From Siphonodentalium dalli (Eukaryota > Mollusca > Scaphopoda > Gadilida > Siphonodentaliidae): a stretch of DNA of 64,000 nt. This document shows, piece after piece, positions 14,677 to 26,079 of this stretch. Location: NCBI GenBank assembly GCA_032622095.1, contig CP136068.1:55140025-55204024 (forward strand), given 5' to 3'. The position numbers and the translations under genes are program-made. The notes beneath the pieces were generated by a model that was not told the origin of the DNA, made no database searches, and was given only the letters and a program-made list of their open reading frames with translations. Every line of letters starts with the position of its first letter. Within the stretch, counting starts at the first letter, position 1.

Positions 14677-15180
14677 CAGTGTTCATGCTGGGCCGAAATA
14701 CCTTTTGCCCAATTGTTTGACCAAATATTTTTTTTTTTTTGGCCAAATTAAAAAAAATTGGCCAAATTAAACCCTCAATTTCTTATCACAATTAATGAAT
14801 ATTTTGGTTTTATTTAGCATTTAACATTCTATAGTGTTATGTCCATACCTTCAAATACCGCGTCTATATTTCTTTAATTCCATCATTGCTACTTGGCGAT
14901 ATACCACTACCCAACATCTACCATCCAGCCTTATGACAGACAAAGTATTTATTAGTGTTAATCATCAGTACTGTTTCATTGCATTTGATGGCCCATTGTT
15001 TGGTCGTGCACAGGCAAGTAAGTTAACTGTTACCCGTTAAGGCTAAGCTGTACCACATTATCAATTAGCAGATGATCATACTATATATTTGTTTCTCTAG
15101 TCGCCAAAATTTGGCAACAGTTTTGTTTTGCCATTTTCTAAAGCCATTGGCCAATTTGGTCTATGATATCATGAACGCTG
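14677..15180. mobile_element. Duplicate of the decayed hAT-like element
   Basis: This is the second copy of the 12801-13304 element, carried within the 1876 bp tandem duplication and not inserted independently. It has the same termini, CAGTGTTCATGCTGGGCCGAA and ATCATGAACGCTG. Confidence 0.6.
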
Positions 15181-15193
15181 GTCGTAACTACGC

Positions 15194-15786
15194 CCAAAAT
15201 ACGCGGACCTGGTCAGTTTTCGAACTTGATCAAGACATTTTGCTGGGTAGGTGTTATATACCGAATATCAACAAATCAGTGGACATTTGTTCAAATTATC
15301 GCCCTATATCGCCATACAAATTCGCGAAAAATGAACTAATTAAAGGCTCTACCGAAGGTAGGCGGACCTGGTCGGTTTCGAAATAGATCAAGATATCATT
15401 GAGCAAGTCTCGTCGACCTGGTCGTTTTCGAACTCGATCCAGACATTGTTGATCTAGTCTTATATACCGACTATCAACACAATAAGTCGATATTTGTTCA
15501 AATTATCACTCAATCGTGATAAAAATCACGAAAATTAAGGGACGTAACACCGCACCAACGTAGGGGACCTGGTCGGTGATCGAAGTCGATCAAGACATTT
15601 TTGAGCAAGTCTCATATACAGAATACCAACAAAATCAGTAGATATGTGTTCAAGTTATTGCGCTTTCTTGATAAAAATTCACGAAAATTAACTCATCATA
15701 GAGCCGTAACAACACCCATATGCGGATCTTGACGGTTTTCGAACTCAATCAAGACATTATTAGCAAGTCTCATATATATGCAAGAT
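15194..15786. repeat. Second copy of the 'GGACCTGGTCG' tandem array
   Basis: This is a duplicate of the 13318-13910 array at an offset of 1876 bp, with the same diverged units in the same order. Confidence 0.7.
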
Positions 15787-16515
15787 ATAAACGAGAGGCC
15801 GATCACGATCGGCAGATGTTTAACCCATACCTTGGCGATAGCGATCTTTTTATGAGTGCAAGAATTTCAACAATTCACAGCGTACTATTATTTATTAGTT
15901 TCATAGTGGAATCAGACATATTGAGCAACTTGCTCATTTAAACACAATAGGAAGATGGATATGACATTCGATTTCAATTCGGTCACTCCAACAGAGATAC
16001 ATGTATGTGTGATAGATTGATAAAGATAATTATACCCAAACACAGTCAGACAGATGCACCATAGCTGTTAAAGATATAATTGTTACAATATTAACATCAT
16101 AATAACTCTATTTATTTAATTCTTACAATGGAACCTGAGTCATAACAGATTATGTTGTTGTGTTAGCTGCATAGTAAAAGTTATGGGATGATTGAGATTA
16201 GAGACCAACAAACACCTGAACATCTATATAAGTGAGGGGTGTATAGACCTTGATATTAAATATGATTGATAATGGTTGGATATAAAATATTTTAATACAG
16301 AATTATCAGATAACTAAAGGAGAGATATGAGAAGGGTCAAATTGAAAATATTAGAGTTATAACATTGGATCGCGTACAGTATACATGTACCTATGGTTAA
16401 TTTTATTCTAAGCTGATCATTGGAAAGATACAATGTCTGTAACAGCAGAAATATTATTAAATATTGGGTTAATATTCTCAAAACCATTCAATCAATACCA
16501 AAATCTATACGCATG

Positions 16516-18320
16516 AAGAATGTATCACAATCAACCTGAATGAGATTATAAAAGTGATTGGGTGAAAAATATTTGATCAAAAAGTCAGCTTCAAGAATAC
16601 CAGAACCATTATTATTATCCTGCAGCCCAAATGCAATAGAGGGAATTTCAAAATAAGATATATCCTCAAATGATGAATATTCAATTGGTGGCTTATAATT
16701 AATAGAAATTATTAGTGAACCTGGCCTAAGGCGAAAGAGATAATTTAAAATCTGCGTATCAGATATTATGTGTCTATGGAATAGGTTAATTTTAATCCTG
16801 AAATACATGCAAGTGAAAAGTGGATCACGATCAACCTGGACATAGAATAGGAGAATGAACATATGATGTGTGGAGAGTGTTAATCATTTTCAATGACATC
16901 ATATGATGGAACTAATGTGTGGATAAATTGTTTTCTCAAGATAAGACAACAGTGTCTCTGTAAACAACAATTCTCTAAACAGCCATGCTCCAGAACATCC
17001 TTCACATGGACAACGGACTATTTGTATTAATGCCATGAACATGTTTCAACAGGTTGGGTTAAATTACTATTGCACACAAACTGGAGTAAAGTATCATCAA
17101 TCACTTAAATTTGACAGCTCTGGGAGCAGCAGTGGTTTAGCAAAGAGTATCCAGTGTCATTTTCTGATCCCAATAAAGCAGATTACTGTGTAAAGTTGTT
17201 TGTCTTAAATTCTCACAGGGCATATACAATAGGTAGTAAATTACTTGAATTATAAAGGGCCATAACTCTGTTAAAATATATCGGATCAAACCCAAATTTG
17301 AACTTGATCTGTATTTCGGGGTGAGGACCACATGTACCAAATTTGGTGTAGATCAGATGAAAAATGTTTTGAGTTCTAAGTAAAAATAAGTTTGAAAAGG
17401 GTTAATTAAACGATACCAAAAACCATACAGATAAAGAACGTGCTAAGAAAAACCTTGGTAAGAAATATGAGGCATATCAGAAGAAAACAGTTTGACTTAG
17501 ATGAATCAGATAGCATTTGTGTGCAGGGTTAATTATTTTCTAAACCGATCAACCGATCGATACCAAAAACTAAACAGGTGAGGGGTGTGTCATTATAAAC
17601 CTACATATCAAATATGAAAACAATCGGACAAAAAATAATTTGGTTACAGCATCGGATAGCTCATGCCTATGTGCGGATGCAAAGTGTTAATAATTTCTAA
17701 ACCGATCAACCGATCGATACCAAAAACTATACAGGTGAGGAGTGTGTCATCATAAACATGGGAGTAAAAAATAACTCTAATTCCCATAATACTGATTTAC
17801 TGATCTCAGAGCTAAACTGATACCACTGGTAATTAATTGTAGACTGCTATGGTTATCTGTTCAATTCTTAGTTGAAAAAGGGCCATAACTCTGGCATAAA
17901 ATGTTGGATATAACCCATATTCAAACTCGATCTGTATTTTGAGTTGAGAAACTCGCATACCAAATTTGGTTCCGATCAGATAAAAAAAAATTGAGTTATG
18001 GCAGCATGCATGAATTCTAAGTCGAAAAAGGGCCATAACTCCATTGAAAAATATTGGATCAAACCCATATTCGAACTCGATCTGTATTTTGGTCCGAGAA
18101 ACTTGCATACCAAATTTGATTCTGATCAGATCAAATTTTTTTGAGTTATGGTAACATGCATGAATTCTAAGTCGAAAAAGGGCCATAACTCCGTGAAAAA
18201 AACTCGGATCGAACCCATATTCGAACTCGATCTGTATTTGGTGCTGACAAATTCATATACATAATTTGGTTCCGATCAGATATAAAATGTTCGAGTTATC
18301 GCACCATGCGTAAAGTGTCT

Positions 18321-18358
<38 letters not shown>

Positions 18359-18440
18359 GGACGGACGGACGGACGGACTAACGACGAGTGGTCAATCCGG
18401 GCAACGACACTATGTTTACCATACTATGGTATGGGTAAAC
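16516..18440. mobile_element. Pearl-like element: ~150-160 bp core units plus tetranucleotide tract
   Basis: Two unit types are visible. One carries TTTCTAAACCGATCAACCGA then TACCAAAAACTA (starts near 17536 and 17694, 158 bp apart). The other carries GGGCCATAACTC, GAACTCGATCTGTATTTTG and ACCAAATTTGGTTCCGATCA (starts at 17255, 17881, 18031 and 18181; the last three are 150 bp apart). The array ends in the (ACAG)n(ACGG)n tract at 18321-18379, then GACTAACGACGAGTGGTCAA and a dyad GTTTACCATAC/GTATGGGTAAAC near 18413-18440. Core repeats followed by an ACGG-type microsatellite are the hallmark of the bivalve 'pearl' elements, thought to be non-autonomous Helitron relatives. Confidence 0.65.
18321..18379. 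repeat. Tetranucleotide microsatellite (ACAG)n(ACGG)n
   Basis: A run of ACAG repeats changes into ACGG repeats at about 18357. It sits between the last core unit and the terminal region of the pearl-like element. Confidence 0.95.
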
Positions 18441-19610
18441 ATAAAAAAGATTCAGTTGTTATTTGTTCAGGTTATCGAGCTATAGAAAGAAGGCGTTAAC
18501 GGCTACTGAAATCAGTTTATGTGACAAGTACGATCAGTCGAAGATGACTGTTTCTACAAAGATGTGTTTAACATTACAACATGTAAAATCTTCATTCAAT
18601 GCAAAGCTTATATATCGTATGTGGTGTCAAGACGAGTTCATGCCCAGCAAACAAGAAGTTGAGTTCAAATAATTCAGTTGAACAAATCGAACTGGTAAAT
18701 ATTGATACATGTTCTGATAACTCTAAAGAACCTATAATCAATCACCGGAAAATCAAATACACCAAGTTCCATAAATGTTGTTCACCGTAACAGCCTCTGA
18801 CACCAATGTGAGTGATCATATTGCTTCCAATATTGTTACAAGCAAACAAACATGTGGTAATACTGGCACGTCAGAGTTGAATCAACCACTAACTGCACTT
18901 GAAACCGAAAATGTGGCAAAATAAAAAAAGTGAAAACATGTTACAGATCGCCGACAGTGACAACAATCTCCACCAAGATGAACAAATTCATAAAATTCCG
19001 AGAACGAAAATAAAGAGGAAAGTAACAATAAAGCTTTGAACAGAATAGAACAAAGTTGAGGGTATATTAACAATAGGTTGAGTGTATTTGAAGATATGTT
19101 AACTGCCATTATAAGGAGCATATCTTCTCGAAAGGCCACTCTGAAATAAACACAATTACTAAAGAGAAGGAACACATTAAACAAACTAACGAAATGTCAA
19201 ATATCGTGCTGAAGGAACAAGGACAAAGGAATACAAAAACTGTCTAATGCACTCGTTTAACAGCAACGTAGAAATGAGAAACCAATCCATAGAAGTTCAA
19301 AAACTCCCTAACACGCGCTAAGTGACAACGAGGTGGAACTTAGGACACATTAAAGGATAGCACTGATGACTCAGAAATAGATTTAACTAACGAGAAGCTC
19401 GAAATGAAGTTATAACTACAGCTAAGTGATTTATAAATGACAAATTCTCTGTTGGAATGAGACGTGACAGCGAAAAAGACCAAAATGAAGAAAATGATCG
19501 GGAGGAACTTCAAAATGCGCTAAGAGGCAAAATGACATGGAAGAAAAGAAGTGTTTCATATTACTCATGAAGATCGAACATCTGTAATCTCATCTGTTCG
19601 GCAGTTTTCC
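18441..19610 (+). pseudogene. Possible decayed coding remnant, identity unknown
   Basis: This purine-rich stretch switches among forward frames. It reads as lysine- and glutamate-rich peptide fragments such as VEGILTNRLSVFEDMLT (near 19053) and TLKETNTITKEKEHIKQTN (near 19138), broken by stops and frame changes. It could be a rotted coiled-coil protein such as a retroelement ORF1, but I recognise no domain. AT-rich composition alone could also produce this appearance. Confidence 0.2.
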
Positions 19611-19635
19611 GCAAACAAGTGAATCGGCTCAATTT

Positions 19636-19877
19636 AGAATATATAATGTTAATTTATCAATACATAGAATATATGATGTTAATTTATCAATACATAGAAT
19701 ATATGATGTTAATTTATCAATACATAGAATATATGATGTTAATTTATCAATATATAGAATATATTATGTTAATTTATCAATACATAGAATATATAATGTT
19801 AATTTATCAATACATAGAATATATAATGTTAATTTATCAATACATAGAATATATAATGTTAATTTATCAATACATAG
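19636..19877. repeat. 30 bp minisatellite, ~8 copies
   Basis: The unit is AGAATATATAATGTTAATTT followed by ATCAATACAT, nearly perfect. Variation is limited to ATAATG/ATGATG/ATTATG and TACATA/TATATA. Since 30 is a multiple of 3 the frame stays open (a repeating EYIMLIYQYI peptide), which is a by-product of the array and not evidence of a gene. Confidence 0.97.
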
Positions 19878-20216
19878 TTGTCTTGATTTGTGTTAAAATG
19901 ACTTTATATAACTGCCCGAGTGGGTGTATTTCGTCAGTAAATATTGTGCTACAAATAGTAGTATATATTTCACGATAAAGGGCACAGGTTCCCAAAATCG
20001 TGAATTTCCGACATCCACAGATCGACAATGCATGCAAATTCCACAACTCCAAACAATATATGGACGTCGATGTAGTATTGTCATTTTCTAAAATCACCTG
20101 AAATCAAGGTATGTGCATGTATACATGTATTAGAGCATATTCACTCGGGCATCGAATTGGACATTTTTCGAATTTCGTTCTGGATTCTACGATAAGATCG
20201 GGACAAGACAACCCCC

Positions 20217-20303
20217 AGTACAAACATGACAAATTTATATACTTACACAGAATTGGACAGTACAAACATGACAAATTGATACACTTACACAGAATTGGAC
20301 AGT
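20217..20303. repeat. Two-copy 42 bp direct repeat
   Basis: AGTACAAACATGACAAATT then ...ACTTACACAGAATTGGAC occurs twice in tandem at 20217 and 20259, followed by partial echoes (AGTAAACATGACAAATT). The flanking 19880-20640 is AT-rich, and I see no gene in it. Confidence 0.8.
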
Positions 20304-20645
20304 AAACAAGACAGTAAACATGACAAATTTCGCAATTATAAACAACGGGCATCTCGCAGTTACAGCTTATGTGATTTGCTCACCGATGTGAAAACTATAA
20401 TAATTTCGAATAATTCGTTTAATTTAAATCAGTAGAGCGAACTGTTGAATTTTCATATATGTACTCGTATTTTAATTTATTTTTCAAATTTTTAAAAACT
20501 ATTAATATTTCTTATATCTTTTTCGACCATAAATCTTGAAACCATATGTCCACAACTCATTTTGCAACTAAAGCAACCACAAATCGTCGTTTTGGATGAA
20601 TATATTAATAAGCGTTGACAGCTACCACAGTCGTCTTATATATAA

Positions 20646-20676
20646 CTAGCTGAAAAAGGCTCCCTTCGTGAACCTT
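20646..20676 (-). mobile_element. Candidate Helitron 3' end (hairpin + CTAG)
   Basis: On the minus strand, AAGGTTC-ACGAAGG-GAGCCTT forms a 7 bp stem with one G-T pair. It is followed by TTTCAG, then CTAG and a T. Helitrons typically end in a short hairpin some ten bases before CTRR and insert between A and T. It lies downstream of the helicase remnant in the correct orientation. The 5' TC end was not identified. Confidence 0.45.
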
Positions 20677-21208
20677 TATTCAGCGTCGGAGGGGCCTGCT
20701 GCCACGGGCTTTATGCCCTTCGCGCATATTTTGATCTTAGACAGATCCTTTATTCATCGACAGCCACTGTGTGCTCTGGGCGCACACTTTGGTCGTTCAA
20801 ACATGTTACAGAGCTTCACGAAAGACAACATTTGGGTTTGCTGAATTGTGCAGATCCTACTTTTATTTTGAGAGGCTGACATACAACTGTCCATGTGTAA
20901 ATACCGGGCTGCTCAGATCCAAACCAACTCAAAGTCTGTCCTTGACTCTTGTTGATATAGTCATGGCAAAATATAAAGCTACATGAAATAAATTGTAGCC
21001 GCTTGAATTGGAATGGTATCGTGGTCGACTGATTGGAGATTAAAGGTATTCGAGATATAATTACCAACTCATTCTTGAAATGTCCAGTTGTGATCTATGC
21101 CTCAATGACATTTGGCTTAAGTCTCTTGACAATGCAGCGTGTTCCATTTGTTATTCGAGGTGGATCCAGGCTTCTGAGGATCATGATCGGAGTTCCTTCT
21201 TTAGGTGC

Positions 21209-21332
21209 CCGAATGTGGTGGAGCATGCCATCTGCCCGCAGAGTATTCACGTATTACACTGGTAGATGTACCGAATGTGGTGGAGCATGCCATCTGCCCG
21301 CAGAGTATTCACGTATTACACTGGTAGATGTA
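21209..21332. repeat. 62 bp tandem duplication inside the helicase remnant
   Basis: CCGAATGTGGTGGAGCATGC ... GGTAGATGTA occurs twice in direct tandem at 21209 and 21271. As 62 is not a multiple of 3, it shifts the helicase frame and is one of the disabling lesions. Confidence 0.95.
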
Positions 21333-22060
21333 CCTGTTGATTGTCATCCATGGGCAAATCTACTGACATGCAGAAGACCTGTACTGTTCCAGTGAGAGAA
21401 TTCAGAAGACTTTGTTGATGTTGTCACCATTGCACTTAAGGAGTGCCAAAATTCATCTTCTCGCCAGCCATGAATGATCTTTTGTGTTCTCTTCGAGGTT
21501 TGGGTTATGCAGAATGTGTTAACCAAAATATTGTCTAAATCGATTGACTGTGCATCATCTATCACATGATATTGCCCATTAAAAATGCGTCGTAGTAGGG
21601 TAGAAAAACTATTCAGCATCTTGATCCCCAGCATCTAAGCTCTCGTGTTGATGTGCAGATGTACCACTTGAATATCATATGTCTTGATGGATGCATTGAC
21701 AATGTTAGATCTTGTCCCTCTAGGAATCACTGGTAAGATCTGCCTCAAACCACCACAAACCAGAAGCTTTATTCCTCCCATTGGCTGCTGGTTATCTCTG
21801 AAGTCTTGAAAAGTCTCTTGTGGTTCATTGGTGCTTCACCAATGATGATGGCAGAACATCTAGTGATGGTATTGATGCTGCAAATTAGTGTGTCTGTTCG
21901 GTCTATTGTGAATAGTACAATGGAATTAACACATATCAAGATAATAATACAGTCTATTGATGGGGGTAACATAGTCCTGCCGAGCTGTCTTCCTGTCCCC
22001 CCCCCCCCAAATTCAGATGGCGTGAAAATATTAATATTCATGTCCACGTACACATACAGA

Positions 22061-22690
22061 CTAATCGTATATACAAAGAAAAAATATAGAACAAAATGTT
22101 AAGGTATTGTACTGGTCTGATATTCTAAACTATGAAAAGTTTCTGTCTGAGTTTCAAACGAAAATTGAGAGAATAATATTCAGTATATAGAGAAGATCCC
22201 ATGAAATCTCAGAACTCAAGCGCAACACGGGGTTTCCTCCGACTCAGATTTATTAATTCAATCCACAAGTAACCGGGGAGAGATTGTGCATATTTAGTAA
22301 AAATAAAAAGATAGGAAATATATGATTCGCCGGAAGGGCTTTTTGTTGAGGGGAGGTTTTGGAAGAATGTCAGTTAACAGTGGTAGGTGAATATACTATC
22401 ATAGTTATGGAGGCGCGGACTTACTCTGAGTGTCCATTGCTTCAAATAGCTTAGTCACATTTGTACTGTCGATATTATGGCTTGCGATATATTAATCATC
22501 GCAGTATTGGGTAGCCTTTCATATGAACGAAACGAGATGGTGGAAAGAAAATTATGGTCGAATACAACTACGTGTACAGGTTGTTTTATACCTCAATCTC
22601 AGTATTTTGTTTCGCGATAAAGACTCACATGGTTTCAATACAAAACTAAACACTTATATAGAGTAAGGGGAAAACAGAAAGAGAGAAAGC
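22061..22690. other. No gene recognised
   Basis: This is AT-rich sequence between the helicase remnant and the GA microsatellite. I see no exon, RNA gene or clear repeat in it. The 5' end of the Helitron, if retained, should lie here or just beyond. Confidence 0.4.
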
Positions 22691-22700
22691 GCACGATGGC

Positions 22701-22719
22701 GAGAGAGAGAGCGAGAGAG

Positions 22720-22775
<56 letters not shown>
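22701..22775. repeat. (GA)n microsatellite
   Basis: This is a nearly pure GA run of about 75 bp, with GCGAGA and GATAGATA interruptions at its start. Confidence 0.97.
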
Positions 22776-22777
<2 letters not shown>

Positions 22778-22998
22778 CCACGCTGCCACTTCCGATTAAG
22801 ATCTCATTCTGACAGCCTCCCGCTGCCATCATAGAATACCCCCGGTCCGTTGTGACAAAGGTGATCCGGGGATGTATACCGGTGTAACACGTCATCTCCC
22901 TCCGGATATCTTTCCCTCAAATATGACTAAAAAATAATTTCACTCATTTGATATCGTTTGACCCTGAAATAGCCAGAACATTTTGTTTAGATTTTTTT

Positions 22999-23298
22999 TT
23001 CCAAGAAAAAGTTGTTTGAGTCATGGATTGGGATGGGGGATGTCCAGACCAGGATATCTATCCCACCCAGCACCTACATGACAAAAAAATCATCTTATTG
23101 TTGTATTGCTAATTTTGATTTATATAGTCATGAAACGGCGAGAAATTAACTTCTTCCGAGAAAGAAGTTGATTGAGTCAGGGTTTGGGGTAGGGGTAATA
23201 TGTACAGGCCAGGATATCTCCTCCACCCAGCAGCTACATGACAAAAAAACCATCTTATGGTTTTATTCCTTATTTTGCTTTATATAGTCATGAAACCA
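22999..23298. repeat. Two-copy tandem repeat, ~156 bp
   Basis: AAGTTGTTTGAGTCATGG ... GGCCAGGATATCT ... CCACCCAGCA ... CTACATGACAAAAAAA ... TTTATATAGTCATGAAAC occurs twice (GTTGTTTGAGTC at 23011 and GTTGATTGAGTC at 23167) at about 85% identity by eye. It is non-coding. Confidence 0.8.
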
Positions 23299-25499
23299 GG
23301 GGTTTCGGCCCATATAGAGAGTATTTGAAAAAAAGACGCTCATATGGGTGTAAAACGCAGCGTTCAATATAAGCACGATATGGGCTTATTTCAATAACGC
23401 ACACTAAGAATCCACAATCATTATGTAGACCCGTGCCTGTTGTGGTTATATATGTCCACAGAGGCGATTTAGCAACAAACAAATTACACATTACTCAGCC
23501 ATACGTGAACTTTGAACATGCAGCTGCATGTGTGTACATGATCTTCTTTGTGGTGTTTAGAGGGACTACTAGTATATGATTGCAGGCACAATAATAATCG
23601 ACGTGGATAGCACCGTGGTTGTATTGGGTATGCATACAGAGGCGATTTAGTAACGAAAAATGATTTCGCCCAATTTGTGAACAGATGAAAGGGCATAAAT
23701 GACCAGTTTGTAGATGGAACAATGGCATTTATAACAAGATTCCATAAGGATAACCCCGTTGTTGCTGTGGTTGTTCAGGCTGTTCTGCCATAAACCGCAC
23801 ATTAACAGCTTAGAATAGAACATATTTTAGGCAGATAATCTGCTTATAGTTGCCTCATTTTGAGCCGAAAATGTGCTGAAAATGGGAGCATTTTAGTCAT
23901 ATTATCGACTCACAATGAGGCACTTCTAGGCAGATTATGTGCGGACAATGCCAAAGTAAGCCAACTCACGACTTTTCATGTGTTTGCTCTTTAACAGATG
24001 TTTTCACTATGGCCCGTGCCATAAAATGAAATAACGGGTATGAGTTCATTACCTGATTATTTTAGAATCAAATAATCACATTATGTACTCATTTCACATT
24101 ATAGGTCGAATATGATAAATGTTTGAACAGCTCTATGGGCATATATGACCTAGTTCGGGATTTTTCGATGAACTAGTGGCGGCACAAGAAAAATCCACAA
24201 GGAGAGCTTCGTGGCTGCTATGGTTCCGCGTAAAAGTGCGCTTATGCAACGAAAAATTGCATTTTCCCCCAGTATTTTGAGCCAACGAACGACTTACGAC
24301 CAATGTTTTAAACAGCTGGACGGGCACACATAATATTTTTTGTAATTTTCAAAATATTTTCGTACAAATGGGTTCACATTGGACCGAATTAATCACATAG
24401 GTTTATTTCGAACTTATTTGATTCTCAAATTATACCGTTGAATGGCACGGGCCACAGTGAACGCGCAATAAAACGAACGTACACCTAGTAAGTCGTGAGT
24501 TGGCTTATAGTGTTATTTTCCAACGTGTTCTCGTGAAAACAAGCACACTACGGACTTATTTCATATTGAAATAGTCCAATATACTGCTGTTTTAATAATC
24601 AGAGTAATTAGGCCCATATAGGGTGTATTTCAGCTTTTCAAATAATGCAAATATGAGCTTATTTTGCGCAATTATAAAATAAGTCCGAATTGTGCTAATT
24701 TTTGCAAAAAACAGTCTGCTCTCGTGAAAAGAAGCACAATACGAGCTTATTTTTAATGTTGCGTTTAGTCCCATATATAGAGCGTATATAATTGTGAAAA
24801 ATATGCTCTATATCCTGTCTATATTCGGGCACCAACGCGGCGTTCAACATAAGCATGGTATGCTTATCTTTCAATACGAATTAAGCCCATATTGGTACTA
24901 TTTAATCTACTTTTTCATCGATACGACTTTTGCTCGCTCTTCATATCATGTATTTTCAGAGAGACCCGCCCCATTCAACGGGTATAAGTTTTATATAGGC
25001 TTATTTCATAAAAATAAGTCCACTATCAACCTATGTGAATAGATAGGCCCAATTTGAACATATTGACACGAGGACAGATTTTAGATGGAGCAAATGCAAC
25101 CCTTTTCCCGAAATCCTGCACATTATCTGCTTATAATGTAATTGGTCTTAGTTAGATATTCTGCTTAGAATCACCTCATTTTGAGTCGATAATAAACTGA
25201 AAATGAGAGTATTTTAGTCACATTATCGACTCATAATTATTCGGTCAATCGAGTGGATGAAAACAAGTAGATTAAATAGTGTCAGTATGGGCTTATTTTC
25301 GTATTGAAATAAGCATAACCGTTCTTTTTCTGAACGCCGCGTTTTACGCACATAGCGTATTTTTGTACTCAAATACGCTCTAAATGGTCCTAAAACATAG
25401 AAAAATATAAGCCCGTATTGTGCTTCTTTTCACGAGAGAATCAAAAATGAGCACAATACGGACTTATTTTATAATTGCAGCAAAATAAGCTCATATTAT
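23299..25499. repeat. Nested inverted-repeat and dispersed-repeat region
   Basis: No gene is visible. Features include: GTAAGCCAACTCACGACTT (about 23956) mirrored by AAGTCGTGAGTTGGCTTA (about 24489); TTCACTATGGCCCGTGCCAT (about 24003) mirrored by GGCACGGGCCACAGTGAA (about 24442); and a CCTCATTTTGAGYCGA ... TATCGACTCA block near 23855 that recurs directly near 25168. CTCGTGAAAAGAAGCACAAT / ATTGTGCTTCTTTTCACGAG motifs occur in both orientations at about 24721 and 25419. GGCGATTTAGCAAC-type motifs recur at 23463, 23640 and 29330. It looks like one or more foldback-type elements inserted in each other. Confidence 0.6.
24112..24330 (+). repeat. Dispersed repeat, copy 1
   Basis: TGATAAATGTTTGAACAGCT through TAGTGGCGGCACAAGAAAAA, GGCTGCTATGGTTCCGCGT and AATGTTTTAAACAGCTGGAC is found again in the same orientation at 29348-29567, with only scattered differences (AGCTTCG/AGTTTCG, GTGCGCTTATGCAACG/GTGTTCTTATGCAATG). 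There is no coding capacity. Confidence 0.9.
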
Positions 25500-26046
25500 G
25501 ATGCCATTTTGCAACTCTTCGGGTACGTGCTAAAACTATCAAAAGTAGATGACCATAATATCTTATCCGCATGCTACAAAGAATCTCTGAATTGTAAATT
25601 GTCTTTAACATGGCTCACCCAATTGTCGCGTTATAACATTGTAATCAATAGCGCAGGCCAACTATCAGGGCAGCGTGAACAGATGCTGACTAAGACATTG
25701 AAATCAGAACACATGGAAGTATTTCGCAATGATATATTCAATGACGATAGACCGACAGGGAAAAATAAACTACGAACCTATAGGATATTTAAAGATGAAT
25801 ACAAAACTGAGCCATATGTCATTCACACACGATCACAAATTGCTCTCGAAATGTTTTCTAGATTGCGCGTGAGCAACCACATATTGGCAATATAAAAAGG
25901 GATGCACAGGCAACCAGTAATACCATTAGAAAATCGGCTGTGGTCCATGTGTGACAAACAATGTGTCGAATCTGAAATGCATTTTATCATTGAACGTCCG
26001 GCTATTCTTCGTCGGTGGACTAATAAAACTTGAAGAAATTGTTGAG
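25500..26046 (+). pseudogene. 5'-truncated LINE, C-terminal ORF region
   Basis: One frame runs from about 25500 to the TGA at 26031-26033 with a single internal TAA at 25893-25895. It encodes LINE C-terminal sequence: SLTWLTQLSRYNIVINSAGQ, FSRLRVSNHILAI (the usual RLR-S-H pattern), then VIPLENRLWSMCDKQCVESE and MHFIIERPAILRRWTNKT. The last part is the C-x2-C ... H finger region seen at the end of many non-LTR retrotransposon polyproteins, with one cysteine replaced (LWSMCDKQC and IIERP in place of IIECP). Sequence upstream of about 25500 is unrelated, as expected of 5' truncation. The 3' UTR and tail were separated from it by insertion of FB-A and resume at 29144. Confidence 0.75.
26041..26046 (+). 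other. Target-site repeat GTTGAG, left of FB-A
   Basis: GTTGAG directly abuts the left terminus of FB-A and is repeated at 29144-29149 directly after its right terminus. Removing the element and one copy restores continuous LINE 3' sequence. Confidence 0.75.
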
Positions 26047-26079
26047 TATGGAATCCTATTACGGCCACTTGCTAATGGC

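Larger units (their letters stand above)
14640..16515. repeat. Tandem segmental duplication, copy 2 (1876 bp)
   Basis: This is the second copy of the 12764-14639 block, in direct orientation and immediately adjacent. At its right end the sequence runs on past TACGCATGA into AGAATGTATCAC and the pearl-like array. At the end of copy 1 the same TACGCATGA joins the start of copy 2. That is the arrangement expected from unequal crossing-over or replication slippage at a short homology. Confidence 0.95.
20646..22060 (-). pseudogene. Helitron-type PIF1 helicase, C-terminal part, frameshifted
   Basis: Read on the minus strand, successive frames give conserved pieces of the PIF1-family helicase of Helitrons in the expected order. 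They are IIIGEAPMNHKRLF (Walker-B region, GEAP for DEAP, about 21850), GGIKLLVCGGLRQILPVIPR (about 21730-21785), a middle stretch 21634-21344, then SPIMILRSLDPPRITNGTRC (about 21195-21140), VVIISRIPLI and PFQFKRLQF (about 21067-20975), and the TKSQGQT-like motif VI region with GIYTWTVVCQPLKIK (about 20950-20860). Several frameshifts and stops and a 62 bp internal duplication break it, so it cannot make a helicase. No Rep nuclease domain is visible. The minus-strand sequence ends in a hairpin plus CTAG at 20646, as expected for a Helitron 3' terminus. Confidence 0.75.

Noticed and set aside
16488-16862. 124-codon minus-strand frame
   Set aside because: It covers repeat units of the pearl-like family (CACGATCAACCTG-type strings), not a recognisable protein.
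19619-19978. 119-codon frame with EYIMLIYQYI repeats
   Set aside because: It is the 30 bp minisatellite read in frame; flanking sequence gives no protein.
22635-22895. Minus-strand frame with SLSLSLS
   Set aside because: It is a translation of the GA microsatellite.
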